Part shown: in pieces, positions 36,512 to 44,518 of the stretch
Position numbering within the stretch: the stretch's first letter is position 1
How the letters are laid out: each line of letters starts with the position of its first letter
NCBI RefSeq assembly: GCF_014698145.1
Contig: NZ_JACJSM010000017.1
Span: 62,001-126,000, forward strand
DNA length: 64,000 nucleotides
Source: Oscillatoria sp. FACHB-1406
Lineage (GTDB): Bacteria > Cyanobacteriota > Cyanobacteriia > Cyanobacteriales > Spirulinaceae
Direction of reading: 5' to 3'
Notes under the pieces: model-generated
What the model saw: only the letters and a program-made list of their open reading frames with translations
What the model was told of the DNA's origin: nothing
Databases searched by the model: none
Program-made: the position numbers and the translations under genes

Positions 36512-38272
36512 ATGGATATCGACGCTCCTTATAAAAGTCGCTTGTTTAACTTTCTTAACCGGCAAATATTGCACGGACTCGATCGCCTCGGACAAGCCGC
36601 TCGCCGAGCGAAGGTTGCAGCGATTTGGAGCGCCCAGATTCTTGCTTATCCCCTCTATTTAACCGTACAAACAGGCCGCTTGCTGGCCCAAAAAACAGGA
36701 GAAAAAGCCCGCGAAACCTTAAACAAACTTTCGCCCTTTCGGGAAGCAACAACCCTCGAGCGAGAAATGGTTCAACTCCCCGCTTCTTTGCCGCTCAACG
36801 CTCCCGAAGCACCCGCCGCCGACAGTCCGATTCTGCGCATTTTAGAAGTTTTAGAACCTTGGGTACAGGCAAAAATACTGTTGTCGGGACTCGAAATTGC
36901 TCCGGGAAAGCTTGCTTCTTCTGAAACTGCAAGCGAATCTTTAATGATTTCCGAAGAAGGGGAAATGTCAGCACAGACAGAACAAGCCCCGGAAATTATC
37001 GGAATTGCTAGCAACTTAGAATCGCGCCATCTGGTTTTTGTCAGTGCGAACAACCAAGTTCTGGATATCTTGACGCAAGAACAGCAAGAACAACTGCAAC
37101 GGCGGATTATTTTGGAGGTGGCGAATTTCCATCGAGAGCGGAAAGCCTTGCAAGAAGGGAAGTTTGCCCTGCTCGTTCCGAGCGATGCAGCCGATGACGA
37201 TCGCGTTTTTCTGCCCTTGCGTTGGTTTTGGCGGGCGATGGGATGGATGCAGCGGAGTCCGGTGGCGATCGCAATTAATTTATTTGAAGAATCTGCCTTA
37301 GTTGCCCCCGCCGTTCCCGTCGCCGCGCCCGTTCCAGCAGAACTGCCTTCGCTCGCTCGGGCGCGCCAACCCTTTGCGCCAACTCAGGAGGTGCGAATCC
37401 CGCCCACCGCCATTGCTATCCTAGAACCCATCGATCGCACCGTTGCCGATTTAGAAGTGAAATTGGGGGAAAATGAAATCGTGCGCGCGATCGCTGATAC
37501 ACCCGTTCCCGTTGGCTGGCTCGAAGATCTCAACATTCCCCTACCCGTCCCTCCTCCGGCGACTGCCCCCCAACGCGCCACAGATGAGGAAATTTGGACG
37601 ATTCAAACCTTAATTCGTGCCGCGATCGATTATTTCTTCGGCCATGTTAGCGACGATTCTCCCTTATCTGAAGCGACGGACGATCTCCCTTTACCCCAAA
37701 GAAAACAGCAACCTCGCCGCGCCAATCTTTCTGGAGGCGCGTCCCCTCCTCCCTTCCTAAAGGCTTCTGCCAATCCTCCTCTTCCCGCCCGCGCCGATAT
37801 CGAGGCCGATCTTTGGCTGTCTTGGGACGATTTGTATGGTGAGGAAGCCGACGAAGAATTTACTGAAGATCCGATTAATTTTTCCGTTTCTGCGCGCTTA
37901 GCTGCCGCCCCCCCAACCCCCCGCTTAAAAGAAGCTGCCCCCGAACCCGTCTCATCGCCATCACCCCTCCCGCAACCAAAAACTCGTTCTCGCCTGCGTC
38001 CGATTCCGCAGCCTAACGAAAAGAGTCTCGCTCGCATCGCCTCAGAAGTCACTCGCCTCCAACGCCGTCGTCCCTATCCTCAACCTTCTCCCCTCGTTGA
38101 AAGCAACCCGGAAGCCGAAGAAGTCGCTGAATGGTTGGAAGTTGAAGCGACAACGACGGGTTATGTCAAACATCCCCTAGAGCAAATCTTGGAATGGTTA
38201 GATCGATTTATGCTTTGGTTTGAAGAGTTTTTACTCTCAATTTGGCGCTGGATTTATCGCCGCCTTCGCTAA
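36512..38272 (+). CDS. Large low-complexity hypothetical protein, 586 aa
   Basis: I do not recognise a domain. The first 90 residues are basic and helical. The region about 90-230 is mixed, with VANFHRERKALQ. The region about 260-520 is rich in Pro, Ala, Glu and Arg and is probably disordered. The C-terminus (about 545-586) is a strongly amphipathic, Trp-rich helix (EQILEWLDRFMLWFEEFLL, SIWRWIYRRL) that could lie on a membrane surface. There is no signal peptide. The frame has normal codon use and a good ATG, so it is likely a real, perhaps cyanobacteria-specific protein. It precedes nurA by 181 bp of heptamer repeats. Confidence 0.7.
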   Translation: MDIDAPYKSRLFNFLNRQILHGLDRLGQAARRAKVAAIWSAQILAYPLYLTVQTGRLLAQKTGEKARETLNKLSPFREATTLEREMVQLPASLPLNAPEAPAADSPILRILEVLEPWVQAKILLSGLEIAPGKLASSETASESLMISEEGEMSAQTEQAPEIIGIASNLESRHLVFVSANNQVLDILTQEQQEQLQRRIILEVANFHRERKALQEGKFALLVPSDAADDDRVFLPLRWFWRAMGWMQRSPVAIAINLFEESALVAPAVPVAAPVPAELPSLARARQPFAPTQEVRIPPTAIAILEPIDRTVADLEVKLGENEIVRAIADTPVPVGWLEDLNIPLPVPPPATAPQRATDEEIWTIQTLIRAAIDYFFGHVSDDSPLSEATDDLPLPQRKQQPRRANLSGGASPPPFLKASANPPLPARADIEADLWLSWDDLYGEEADEEFTEDPINFSVSARLAAAPPTPRLKEAAPEPVSSPSPLPQPKTRSRLRPIPQPNEKSLARIASEVTRLQRRRPYPQPSPLVESNPEAEEVAEWLEVEATTTGYVKHPLEQILEWLDRFMLWFEEFLLSIWRWIYRRLR

Positions 38273-38287
38273 CGGAACTTTGTTTTT

Positions 38288-38453
38288 AATTCGTAATTCG
38301 TAGTTCGTAATTCGTAATTCGTAGTTCGTAATTCGTAGTTCGTAATTCGTAATTCGTAATTCACCACTCACAACTTATAATTCATAACTCATAACTCATA
38401 ACTCATAACTCATAATTCATAACTCATAATTCATAACTCATCATTCATAATTC
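38288..38453 (+). repeat. Heptamer tandem arrays (TAATTCG-type, then CATAACT-type)
   Basis: The first array (about 38288-38362) is made of TAATTCG and TAGTTCG heptamers. After a short break, a second array (about 38372-38453) is made of CATAACT and CATAATT heptamers and runs directly into the nurA ATG. These are short tandemly repeated repetitive (STRR) sequences, a class known in cyanobacteria. No recognisable Shine-Dalgarno sequence remains before nurA. Confidence 0.9.
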
Positions 38454-39644
38454 ATGCTCGACCTGACGAAACTCGCCGGACAAATGCCTGGAATCAGTCA
38501 ACACCTCAAACAAGAGGTAAAAGCGGGGCAAAAGCGCTTAGAGACCGCAAAAGAACTGTTAGAGCGAGCCAAACAGCGGCAGGTACACCTCGTTGAAGCG
38601 CAACAAAAATGGCGCGATCGCGCTCTCTTCGCCGCTGCCACTCCCCTCGAACCCCTCGATACTCGTATCAACCTTTTTGCGCCGCCCGAACGCCATACCG
38701 TCTTCGCTACCGACGGTTCCCAAATCGCCCCCTCTCACCACGAAGTTGCCTACTGCTACTTAATTAACGTCGGGCGGGTGATGCTGCATTACGGACAAAG
38801 TTTGCTGCCCTTACTCGATAGCTTGCCAGAAGTTTTTTACAAAGCAGAAGATTTGTATGTTTCCAAACAGTGGGGGATTCGTACCGAGGAATGGATGGGG
38901 CATCGGCGTATGGTTTCCGAAGCGCAAATGCTGGCAGAAATGGCTTGTCGGTGGGTGAAACCTCCCGGCGCGCATCCGGGACCTAATTTGGCGATGGTGG
39001 ACGGTTCGCTGATTTATTGGTTTTTGGAAGGGCTACCGGGGGAAGCGCGCGATCGCCTCTTACCTCCAATTATTGAAGCTTGGGCGCAACTCCAAGAAGC
39101 GCGCATTCCTTGGATGGGCTATCTCAGTGCCGCCCGCAGCGGCGAAGCGACGAACTTTTTGCGCTATGAAGCTTGTCCCCATCCAACTCCCGATTGTACG
39201 ACGCGCTGCAACAACTTAGAGCGCTTCCCCTGTCAAATCGTCGATCCCCTGCGCGATACTAGCTTATGGGAACACCTGCTTCAACCCGGACAGCGCGGTC
39301 CGTTGTGGGCGAGTTCGGCGAGAATTTTGGAGTTATATCCCGAAGAACAGCGCGTTTATTTTTGTTACGTTCATGTCGGAACGGAAATTGCTCGGGTTGA
39401 AGTCCCGCAATGGGTGATAGAAGATGAGGCGCTGTTGAATCAATCGTTGAGTATAATGCTCGCTCAAGTGCATAAAGGTTATGGCTACCCCGTTGCGCTG
39501 GCAGAATCGCACAATCAAGCAGTAGTACGAGGGGGCGATCGCGCGCGCTTTTTCTCTCTACTCGAACAGCAAATGATCCGCGCCGGATTGCGAAATGTCG
39601 GAACTTCTCATAAAGAAGCGCGCAAACGCGGCAGTATTGCTTGA
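38454..39644 (+). CDS. nurA: NurA-domain nuclease
   Basis: NurA proteins are RNase H-fold 5'-3' nucleases. In archaea they work with the HerA translocase and Mre11-Rad50 in end resection at double-strand breaks. The 396-residue product has an N-terminal helical region (about residues 1-60). The NurA core follows, with Asp87 in FATDGSQIAPS and Asp183 in AMVDGSLIYW, matching the two metal-binding acidic motifs of the family. The C-terminal part has YPVALAESHNQAVV, typical of NurA. In cyanobacteria the biological role is not established. The ATG is embedded at the end of the heptamer array; 84 bp downstream starts the DarT-DarG fusion on the same strand. Confidence 0.85.
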   Translation: MLDLTKLAGQMPGISQHLKQEVKAGQKRLETAKELLERAKQRQVHLVEAQQKWRDRALFAAATPLEPLDTRINLFAPPERHTVFATDGSQIAPSHHEVAYCYLINVGRVMLHYGQSLLPLLDSLPEVFYKAEDLYVSKQWGIRTEEWMGHRRMVSEAQMLAEMACRWVKPPGAHPGPNLAMVDGSLIYWFLEGLPGEARDRLLPPIIEAWAQLQEARIPWMGYLSAARSGEATNFLRYEACPHPTPDCTTRCNNLERFPCQIVDPLRDTSLWEHLLQPGQRGPLWASSARILELYPEEQRVYFCYVHVGTEIARVEVPQWVIEDEALLNQSLSIMLAQVHKGYGYPVALAESHNQAVVRGGDRARFFSLLEQQMIRAGLRNVGTSHKEARKRGSIA

Positions 39645-39728
39645 GGGAGTGCGAATCTCGAAAATATTCGATTCAGTTAAGCTTAAAGAAATTCACATTT
39701 TTGCGATCGGCGGGCATTACAATTAACA

Positions 39729-40898
39729 ATGAAAAAGCCCAATATTATCAGCCTCTACTACATTACCCATATCGAAAATTTACCCTCAATTCTCGATCGC
39801 GGTATCCTCTCCCATGAAAGCGTTGAAAACCAAGGAATTGCCTATACTTCTATCTACGATCGAGAGATCGTTAGCAGGCGCAGGGAGAAATCAACGCCCG
39901 AACGCAATAGTTTGTGGGAATACGCTAACTTATACTTCCAACCTCGCAATCCGATGATGTATCGAATGATTTGCGAGACAGATCGGAGGAATATTGCAGT
40001 GGTTGGCATTAAACCAGCAATATTAAAAGCTAAGGGCGTAACCCTTACTGATGGAAACGCTGCGAATGATGCTACTCAATTTTATCCAGCACAGCAGGGC
40101 TTAGAAGTATTACACAAACAACGCAAAATCCTTGAAGGAGAATGGTGGACGGAGGTTGATGGCTCAAAGCGAAAAATAATGGCTGAATGTTTGGTTCCAG
40201 AGCGAATAGATTCCGATTTAATCCATTCAATTTTTGTAACCGACCATAAAGCTAAAGAACGAGTACAAAGTAAGATTGGTTTTAGGAACGTACCTATTGT
40301 TCCCGAACCTCATATGTTCTTCCAACCTAGGTCGGCAACTCGCATTGGCAGAAATATATCTCTTATTGATGGGGATATGTTCTTTTCTAATATGCAGACG
40401 CTCACCATTAGCGTAAATCTTCAAGGGGTAATGGGAAAAGGATTAGCATCACGAGCTAAATATCAATTTCCGGATGTTTATGTCGTGTACCAAGATGCTT
40501 GTAAAAATAGGCAAATTGATGTCGATACACCTTATCTGTATCAACGCGAAGCTTCTTTAGACAGAGAATTAGCAGACTTAACTATTCCATTAGAAGTTCA
40601 GAACTCCGTAAAATGGTTTCTCTTTTTTGTAACCAAAAGAAACTGGCGTGAAAATTCTCGGTTAGAAGATATTGAAAGTGGTTTAGCTTGGCTTCAAAAA
40701 AAATCTGTTGAGGTCGGCATTCAATCTTTAGCCATGCCTGCATTAGGCTGTGGTTTGGGAAATTTGAGTTGGCGGGAAGTTGGGCCAGTAATGTGTCGCT
40801 ATCTGCATAATATAGGCATTCCTGTCGCTATTTATCTCCCTCGCGAACATGAGATCGATCCAATGTATTTAACCCAAGAATTTTTACTCGAGTTGTAA
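39729..40898 (+). CDS. DarT-DarG fusion: DNA ADP-ribosyltransferase toxin joined to macrodomain antitoxin
   Basis: The N-terminal half (residues 1 to about 205) matches DarT, which ADP-ribosylates thymidine in single-stranded DNA. It shows the NAD-site opening YYITHIENLPSILDRGIL with His14, an Arg cluster RRRE (50-53), YANLYFQPRNPMMYRM (65-80) and the expected catalytic Glu153 in MAECLVP. The C-terminal half (about 207-389) is a DarG-type macrodomain that removes the mark. It has SVNLQGVMGKGLASRAKYQFP (228-248), FFVTKRNWRENSRLEDIESGL with the expected catalytic Lys303, and AMPALGCGLGNLSW. All key motifs are intact. Classic systems encode toxin and antitoxin as two genes, and larger DarG proteins have an extra C-terminal domain missing here. 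It lies beside nurA. Confidence 0.88.
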   Translation: MKKPNIISLYYITHIENLPSILDRGILSHESVENQGIAYTSIYDREIVSRRREKSTPERNSLWEYANLYFQPRNPMMYRMICETDRRNIAVVGIKPAILKAKGVTLTDGNAANDATQFYPAQQGLEVLHKQRKILEGEWWTEVDGSKRKIMAECLVPERIDSDLIHSIFVTDHKAKERVQSKIGFRNVPIVPEPHMFFQPRSATRIGRNISLIDGDMFFSNMQTLTISVNLQGVMGKGLASRAKYQFPDVYVVYQDACKNRQIDVDTPYLYQREASLDRELADLTIPLEVQNSVKWFLFFVTKRNWRENSRLEDIESGLAWLQKKSVEVGIQSLAMPALGCGLGNLSWREVGPVMCRYLHNIGIPVAIYLPREHEIDPMYLTQEFLLEL

Positions 40899-40953
40899 AC
40901 TTAGGGAGCTAAAGTCATTAAACTCGATCGCATTAACTCTCATCCTTCACCTT

Positions 40954-41433
40954 ATGTCCGAACCCACTCACCCCATTGCCATTGTCGCTGCCGATGCACC
41001 TCTGCGTACCAAACCTTCCAACTATCCCGAACCTTTCGCATCGCAAATGAAAGGGCGAAAAAAGCGTCAACTCGGCGATATTTTTGGGCTGACAAACTTT
41101 GGGGTAAACCTGACGCGCCTCGTGCCGGGTGCGATGTCGGCACTTCGCCACGCCCACACCAAACAAGATGAGTTTATTTACATCTTAGAAGGCGAACCGA
41201 CGCTGCGAACGGATGAGGGTAGCGTGCAACTTTCTCCGGGGATGTGTGCGGGGTTTAAAGCGGGGACGGGAAACGGACATCACCTCGTTAACGAAACTTC
41301 CGAAGATGTCGTTTACCTCGAAATTGGCGATAGAACGCCGGGAGATGAAGGCAGTTATCCCGATGATGATTTAAAAGCATTATTGGTGGAGGGACAATGG
41401 CAGTTTGTCCGTAAAGATGGAACGCCTTATTAA
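40954..41433 (+). CDS. Cupin-domain protein
   Basis: The 159-residue product is a single cupin barrel. Motif 1 is MSALRHAHTKQDEFIYILEG (His, His and Glu ligands) and motif 2 contains GNGHHLVNET. The N-terminal 40 residues are basic and precede LGDIFGLTNFGVNLTRLVPG, common in small sugar- or auxin-type cupins of bacteria. It probably binds a metal; the substrate is unknown. It converges with the gene at 41440, with only 6 bp between the stops. Confidence 0.85.
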   Translation: MSEPTHPIAIVAADAPLRTKPSNYPEPFASQMKGRKKRQLGDIFGLTNFGVNLTRLVPGAMSALRHAHTKQDEFIYILEGEPTLRTDEGSVQLSPGMCAGFKAGTGNGHHLVNETSEDVVYLEIGDRTPGDEGSYPDDDLKALLVEGQWQFVRKDGTPY

Positions 41434-41439
41434 CATTTT

Positions 41440-42108
41440 TTACCAATGAATTTGGCTGAGAATGTAACGCAAACAGTCATAATCATCCTTAAGGAGGATG
41501 CTTAAAGTACGTCCGGTTTTAACAAGCCAAGCGCGATCGGCATTTCTCAGTCGATAAATTTCTCGGACTGCCGCAGCAATTAAGGCTTCGACGGGTACGC
41601 TTTTGACTTGCAGCAGGATGCGGAGAAAGTCGAGTTCTTCACTAAAAGCAATCACTTCGGAGGGTTCGCAACGATAAACAGCTTGGTGAATTTGTGGCGG
41701 TCTCGGGGGTAAGTATTGATAAAGTTTACCGCGTCCGGTTCCATCCCCGTTTTTCGATGCGGGCGGCGTTTCAAACCCAACAATTGCCGCTCGAAATTCG
41801 GTTTTTAGCATCGCAAAAATTTGCGGTTGTTGTTCGCGCAATTCCTCGAGGGATAATCCTAAAGCGCGGGCGCGATGAACGGAATCGATAGGCGTTGTAG
41901 TAACGTGGGTAACGACGGCGTAGACTTTATTCCCCGATTCTTCATCCATCGATTTTACCCAACTGCCAAAGGGCGGCATAGCGGGAAAGCTTAAGTCTTC
42001 TGGATCTAAACATTGTGCGACAAATTCGGTTGTCGAAGTTTCAATGGCTTCGGCAATATGTTCGGGGGGACGATTTTCTGTGGAAAATTGGGGGAGGGGA
42101 AGGCGCAT
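41440..42108 (-). CDS. HAS-barrel-like protein of unknown function
   Basis: The 222-residue product has an N-terminal beta-rich part containing PFGSWVKSMDEESGNKVYAVVTHVTT. This resembles the small barrel found at the N-terminus of HerA and ATP-synthase subunits (HAS barrel). A helical C-terminal half ends DDYDCLRYILSQIHW. No ATPase motif is present. The assignment to the HAS-barrel class is an inference from pattern, not a confident match. It lies 1.8 kb from nurA, the classical partner of HerA, but on the opposite strand. Confidence 0.6.
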   Translation of the reverse strand: MRLPLPQFSTENRPPEHIAEAIETSTTEFVAQCLDPEDLSFPAMPPFGSWVKSMDEESGNKVYAVVTHVTTTPIDSVHRARALGLSLEELREQQPQIFAMLKTEFRAAIVGFETPPASKNGDGTGRGKLYQYLPPRPPQIHQAVYRCEPSEVIAFSEELDFLRILLQVKSVPVEALIAAAVREIYRLRNADRAWLVKTGRTLSILLKDDYDCLRYILSQIHW

Positions 42109-42172
42109 GGGTTAATTGATAATGGATAATGGATAATTGATAACGGGACTTTAACAAAAATCTAGATATTTC

Positions 42173-42197
42173 GTAGGGTGGGCAGCGCCCACCAGCC
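42173..42197 (+). repeat. Dispersed palindromic repeat, family 2
   Basis: GTAGGGTGGGCAG followed by CGCCCACCAGCC has a GTGGGC/GCCCAC palindromic core. TTAAGTCAGTGCCATTCGA follows, as it does after the copy at 36296. It lies in the gap upstream of the HAS-barrel-like gene, next to GGATAATGGATAATTGATAA simple repeats. Confidence 0.75.
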
Positions 42198-42289
42198 TTA
42201 AGTCAGTGCCATTCGATAATGGACGAACGGTACTGATTTAAAAAGTATCATTAACCTGTTTCTTCGCGGTAGATGTAGGTGAAGATAGG

Positions 42290-42982
42290 TTACGAGGGTC
42301 GATCGTCTGCATCGTTTATTCCTGTTGTATCAGGTGTTGCCAATTCTAGTTCTGTCGGCAGATGATTGGTGATGAAGGAACTCCAATGAGGTATCCCACT
42401 CGAATCAAATTTCATCGGTAAAATTGACGCATTTGGAACTCGAAATCCTCGCGTAAATCCTAACAGTCGATTCATCGCAACGGCATCAATTACGGTTGGG
42501 TCAGCCAAAAGTTGCCACAGCATCGCTTTGATAAAAAATCCATGTGAAAAGACAACCACAAAGCCGGATTGTTGTTGTAACTGGTTCAGGGTAATTCGGA
42601 CTCGTTCCATTAGTTGAACCAACGATTCGGCATTGGGCCCATCGACATATTCAGGGTCGCTACGATCCCAGTACGCTTTACTCAGAGGTTTGCGCTCTAA
42701 AATTGTGCTTGCTTTGTCGAACTGTAGGTTTAAGTAAGTAAACTCCTGAACTTGCCAAACCTCAACGGGTGCATGGGGAAATTGTTCGATTAACGGTTGA
42801 GCGGTCAGTTTTGTTCTGAGATAAGGTGAAGTCACAATCAAATCTGGAGATTGTTTAACGGCGGCTGGAATACATTTTGATTGTCGGTAGCCCAATTCGC
42901 TTAAGGCATTTTCATACGGTCCAAGAGTGGCTAACCCGGCATTAGATTGACTTTGACCGTGACGAATAATCCAGATAGACAC
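42290..42982 (-). CDS. Histidine phosphatase family protein (phosphoglycerate-mutase-like)
   Basis: The 230-residue product opens with the catalytic IIRHGQSQSNAG (RHG with the phospho-accepting His, about residues 5-16). It has VTSPYLRTKLTAQPL (about 50-64), a Glu-containing WQVQEFTYL segment, and VVFSHGFFIKAMLW with the second catalytic His. The branch-1 histidine phosphatase superfamily covers mutases and phosphatases of many small molecules, so the substrate cannot be stated. It stands alone on the minus strand, divergent from rimM. Confidence 0.88.
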   Translation of the reverse strand: MSIWIIRHGQSQSNAGLATLGPYENALSELGYRQSKCIPAAVKQSPDLIVTSPYLRTKLTAQPLIEQFPHAPVEVWQVQEFTYLNLQFDKASTILERKPLSKAYWDRSDPEYVDGPNAESLVQLMERVRITLNQLQQQSGFVVVFSHGFFIKAMLWQLLADPTVIDAVAMNRLLGFTRGFRVPNASILPMKFDSSGIPHWSSFITNHLPTELELATPDTTGINDADDRPS

Positions 42983-43086
42983 CGTTTTATTTTTCCTTTC
43001 ATCTACGACTAATCTCGCATCCTTCTTTATATGCTATCATCGCGGATAATGTTTATAGTCCGATCGCGTTAACCTTAACCTTTTTA

Positions 43087-43731
43087 ATGAACGAACAGAT
43101 TGCACGCGACCCCATCGATACGGACGAATGGTTAGAAATTGGTAAGATTGTTTCTCCTCAAGGATTACAGGGGGAATTGCGAGTTTACCCGACTTCCGAT
43201 TTTCCCGATCGCTTTGAGAAACCGGGAAAACGTTGGTTGCAAGCGCCAAATTCGTCCACTTTGCAAGAAACGGAATTACTTAGAGGACGTTATATTCCGG
43301 GTAAAAATTTATACGTGGTGCAATTGGCGGGAGTGGATAACCGCGATCGCGCTGAAGCATTACGCAATTGTAAGCTTTTTGTTGTGGCAAGCGATCGCCC
43401 GCAACTCGAAGAAGATGAATACCACATTCGCGATTTAATCGGTCTTAATGTTATTGACCAAACAACTGGCAATTCGATCGGAGAAATTATCAGTATTCTC
43501 GTCGCAGGGAACGATCTGCTTGAAGTGAAACTTCATTCGACTCTTTCGGGGGAATCCGAACCGCTTCCAACGGAAACAAAGCCGAAGAAAAAAGGAAGTT
43601 CGCCCAAACCGGAAACCGTACTTATCCCCTTTGTTAAAAAGATCGTTCCTGTGGTCGATCTTGAAGCCCGTCGCGTAGAAATTGTTCCCCCAGAAGGGCT
43701 ACTGCAACTGAACCGTGCCAGCAAGTCTTAA
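43087..43731 (+). CDS. rimM: 16S rRNA processing factor RimM
   Basis: RimM binds the 30S subunit and ribosomal protein S19 to help mature the 16S 3' domain. The 214-residue product has the N-terminal barrel with EIGKIVSPQGLQGELRVYPTSDFPDRF, the GVDNRDRAEALRNCKLFV linker, then the PRC barrel starting EDEYHIRDLIGLNV and ending VPVVDLEARRVEIVPPEGLL. An insertion of about 30 Lys/Pro/Ser-rich residues (LPTETKPKKKGSSPKPETV) interrupts the PRC barrel. The usual partners trmD, rpsP and rplS are not adjacent, as is common in cyanobacteria. Confidence 0.94.
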   Translation: MNEQIARDPIDTDEWLEIGKIVSPQGLQGELRVYPTSDFPDRFEKPGKRWLQAPNSSTLQETELLRGRYIPGKNLYVVQLAGVDNRDRAEALRNCKLFVVASDRPQLEEDEYHIRDLIGLNVIDQTTGNSIGEIISILVAGNDLLEVKLHSTLSGESEPLPTETKPKKKGSSPKPETVLIPFVKKIVPVVDLEARRVEIVPPEGLLQLNRASKS

Positions 43732-43750
43732 AGTTTAGGAGTTGGATTTT

Positions 43751-44125
43751 TCAACGGGAAAATCGATTAATTATTTTTCTGCAAAAAATAATTAATGTGA
43801 ATGCCAAAGATGCTGAGACAAGATTTCCTAAAAATCCCCAGAAAATAATCGATTCTAAAACAGAGTCGTAGCGATACGGACGCGGCACAAAGCTAATTTG
43901 AATGAGAACAAAAAATGAGGAAATACAAAAGTTAGCCACTCCTAAAAAAGTAACAAATCGCTTCACGATTGTGATAAAATTTTGGAGGAGTAATTCTTGA
44001 TGTAAAACTTCGCCGAGCATTTCGGGCGGACAGCCCTTATTTCTCAAGTCGAGTAAAATATCGAGAATGCGTCCGGGAGAGGTTTTAAAACGTCTGGCTA
44101 ATTCTTCAAGTTTCTGCGAATCCAT
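43751..44125 (-). CDS. Small membrane protein of unknown function, 124 aa
   Basis: The N-terminal 50 residues form a short helical, possibly HTH-like region (MDSQKLEELARRFKTSPGRI). Two membrane helices follow (about residues 52-76 and 88-116). No family was recognised. It converges on rimM, with 20 bp between the stops. The frame has a good ATG and normal base composition, which supports a real gene. Confidence 0.6.
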   Translation of the reverse strand: MDSQKLEELARRFKTSPGRILDILLDLRNKGCPPEMLGEVLHQELLLQNFITIVKRFVTFLGVANFCISSFFVLIQISFVPRPYRYDSVLESIIFWGFLGNLVSASLAFTLIIFCRKIINRFSR

Positions 44126-44518
44126 GCTGAACGATTGGGACTGAGTGGAGATACGGGAGAGGGAAAAGACAGAACGGCAGATGGCGGTTTCACGGCTTCC
44201 CCTCGAGCGCGGAGGTTGTTGGCAATTCGGTAATTAAACATGACTTTACTGCAAAACCGCTCCTAAAGTAACGCTCGCATCGTCTTTGAAGGAGAAATGC
44301 ACGATCGAGGTAAATATCTACTTTTTTCTAATTAAAATTAGAGGTTTGTGACCTGAAACTACGAATTACATTTAGGCAGACTCAATGACCGCGAATTACG
44401 AATTAATAATTATTTGGTCATGGACGCAGCGCTCTACATCTGGTTTATTGACCGCATTGATGCTTATATTGGGATTTAAGAACCGACAACAGGTTTGTAT
44501 GCCGTTAAACTATCTTTA
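44126..44518. other. Gene-free gap
   Basis: Nothing with a family resemblance is seen. There are short ACGAATTA-type motifs and an AT-rich stretch around 44320-44345. The last 100 bp should contain the promoter of the AAA/WD40 gene. An in-frame GTG at 44495 precedes the chosen ATG by 24 bp. Confidence 0.55.

Noticed and set aside
37630-38052. A 140-residue Ser/Gly/Arg-rich minus-strand frame.
   Set aside because: It is antisense to the low-complexity part of the 586-aa protein; low complexity keeps stop codons rare on both strands.
38288-38453. Possible CRISPR array.
   Set aside because: The units are seven bases long and have no unique spacers; they are simple heptamer repeats.
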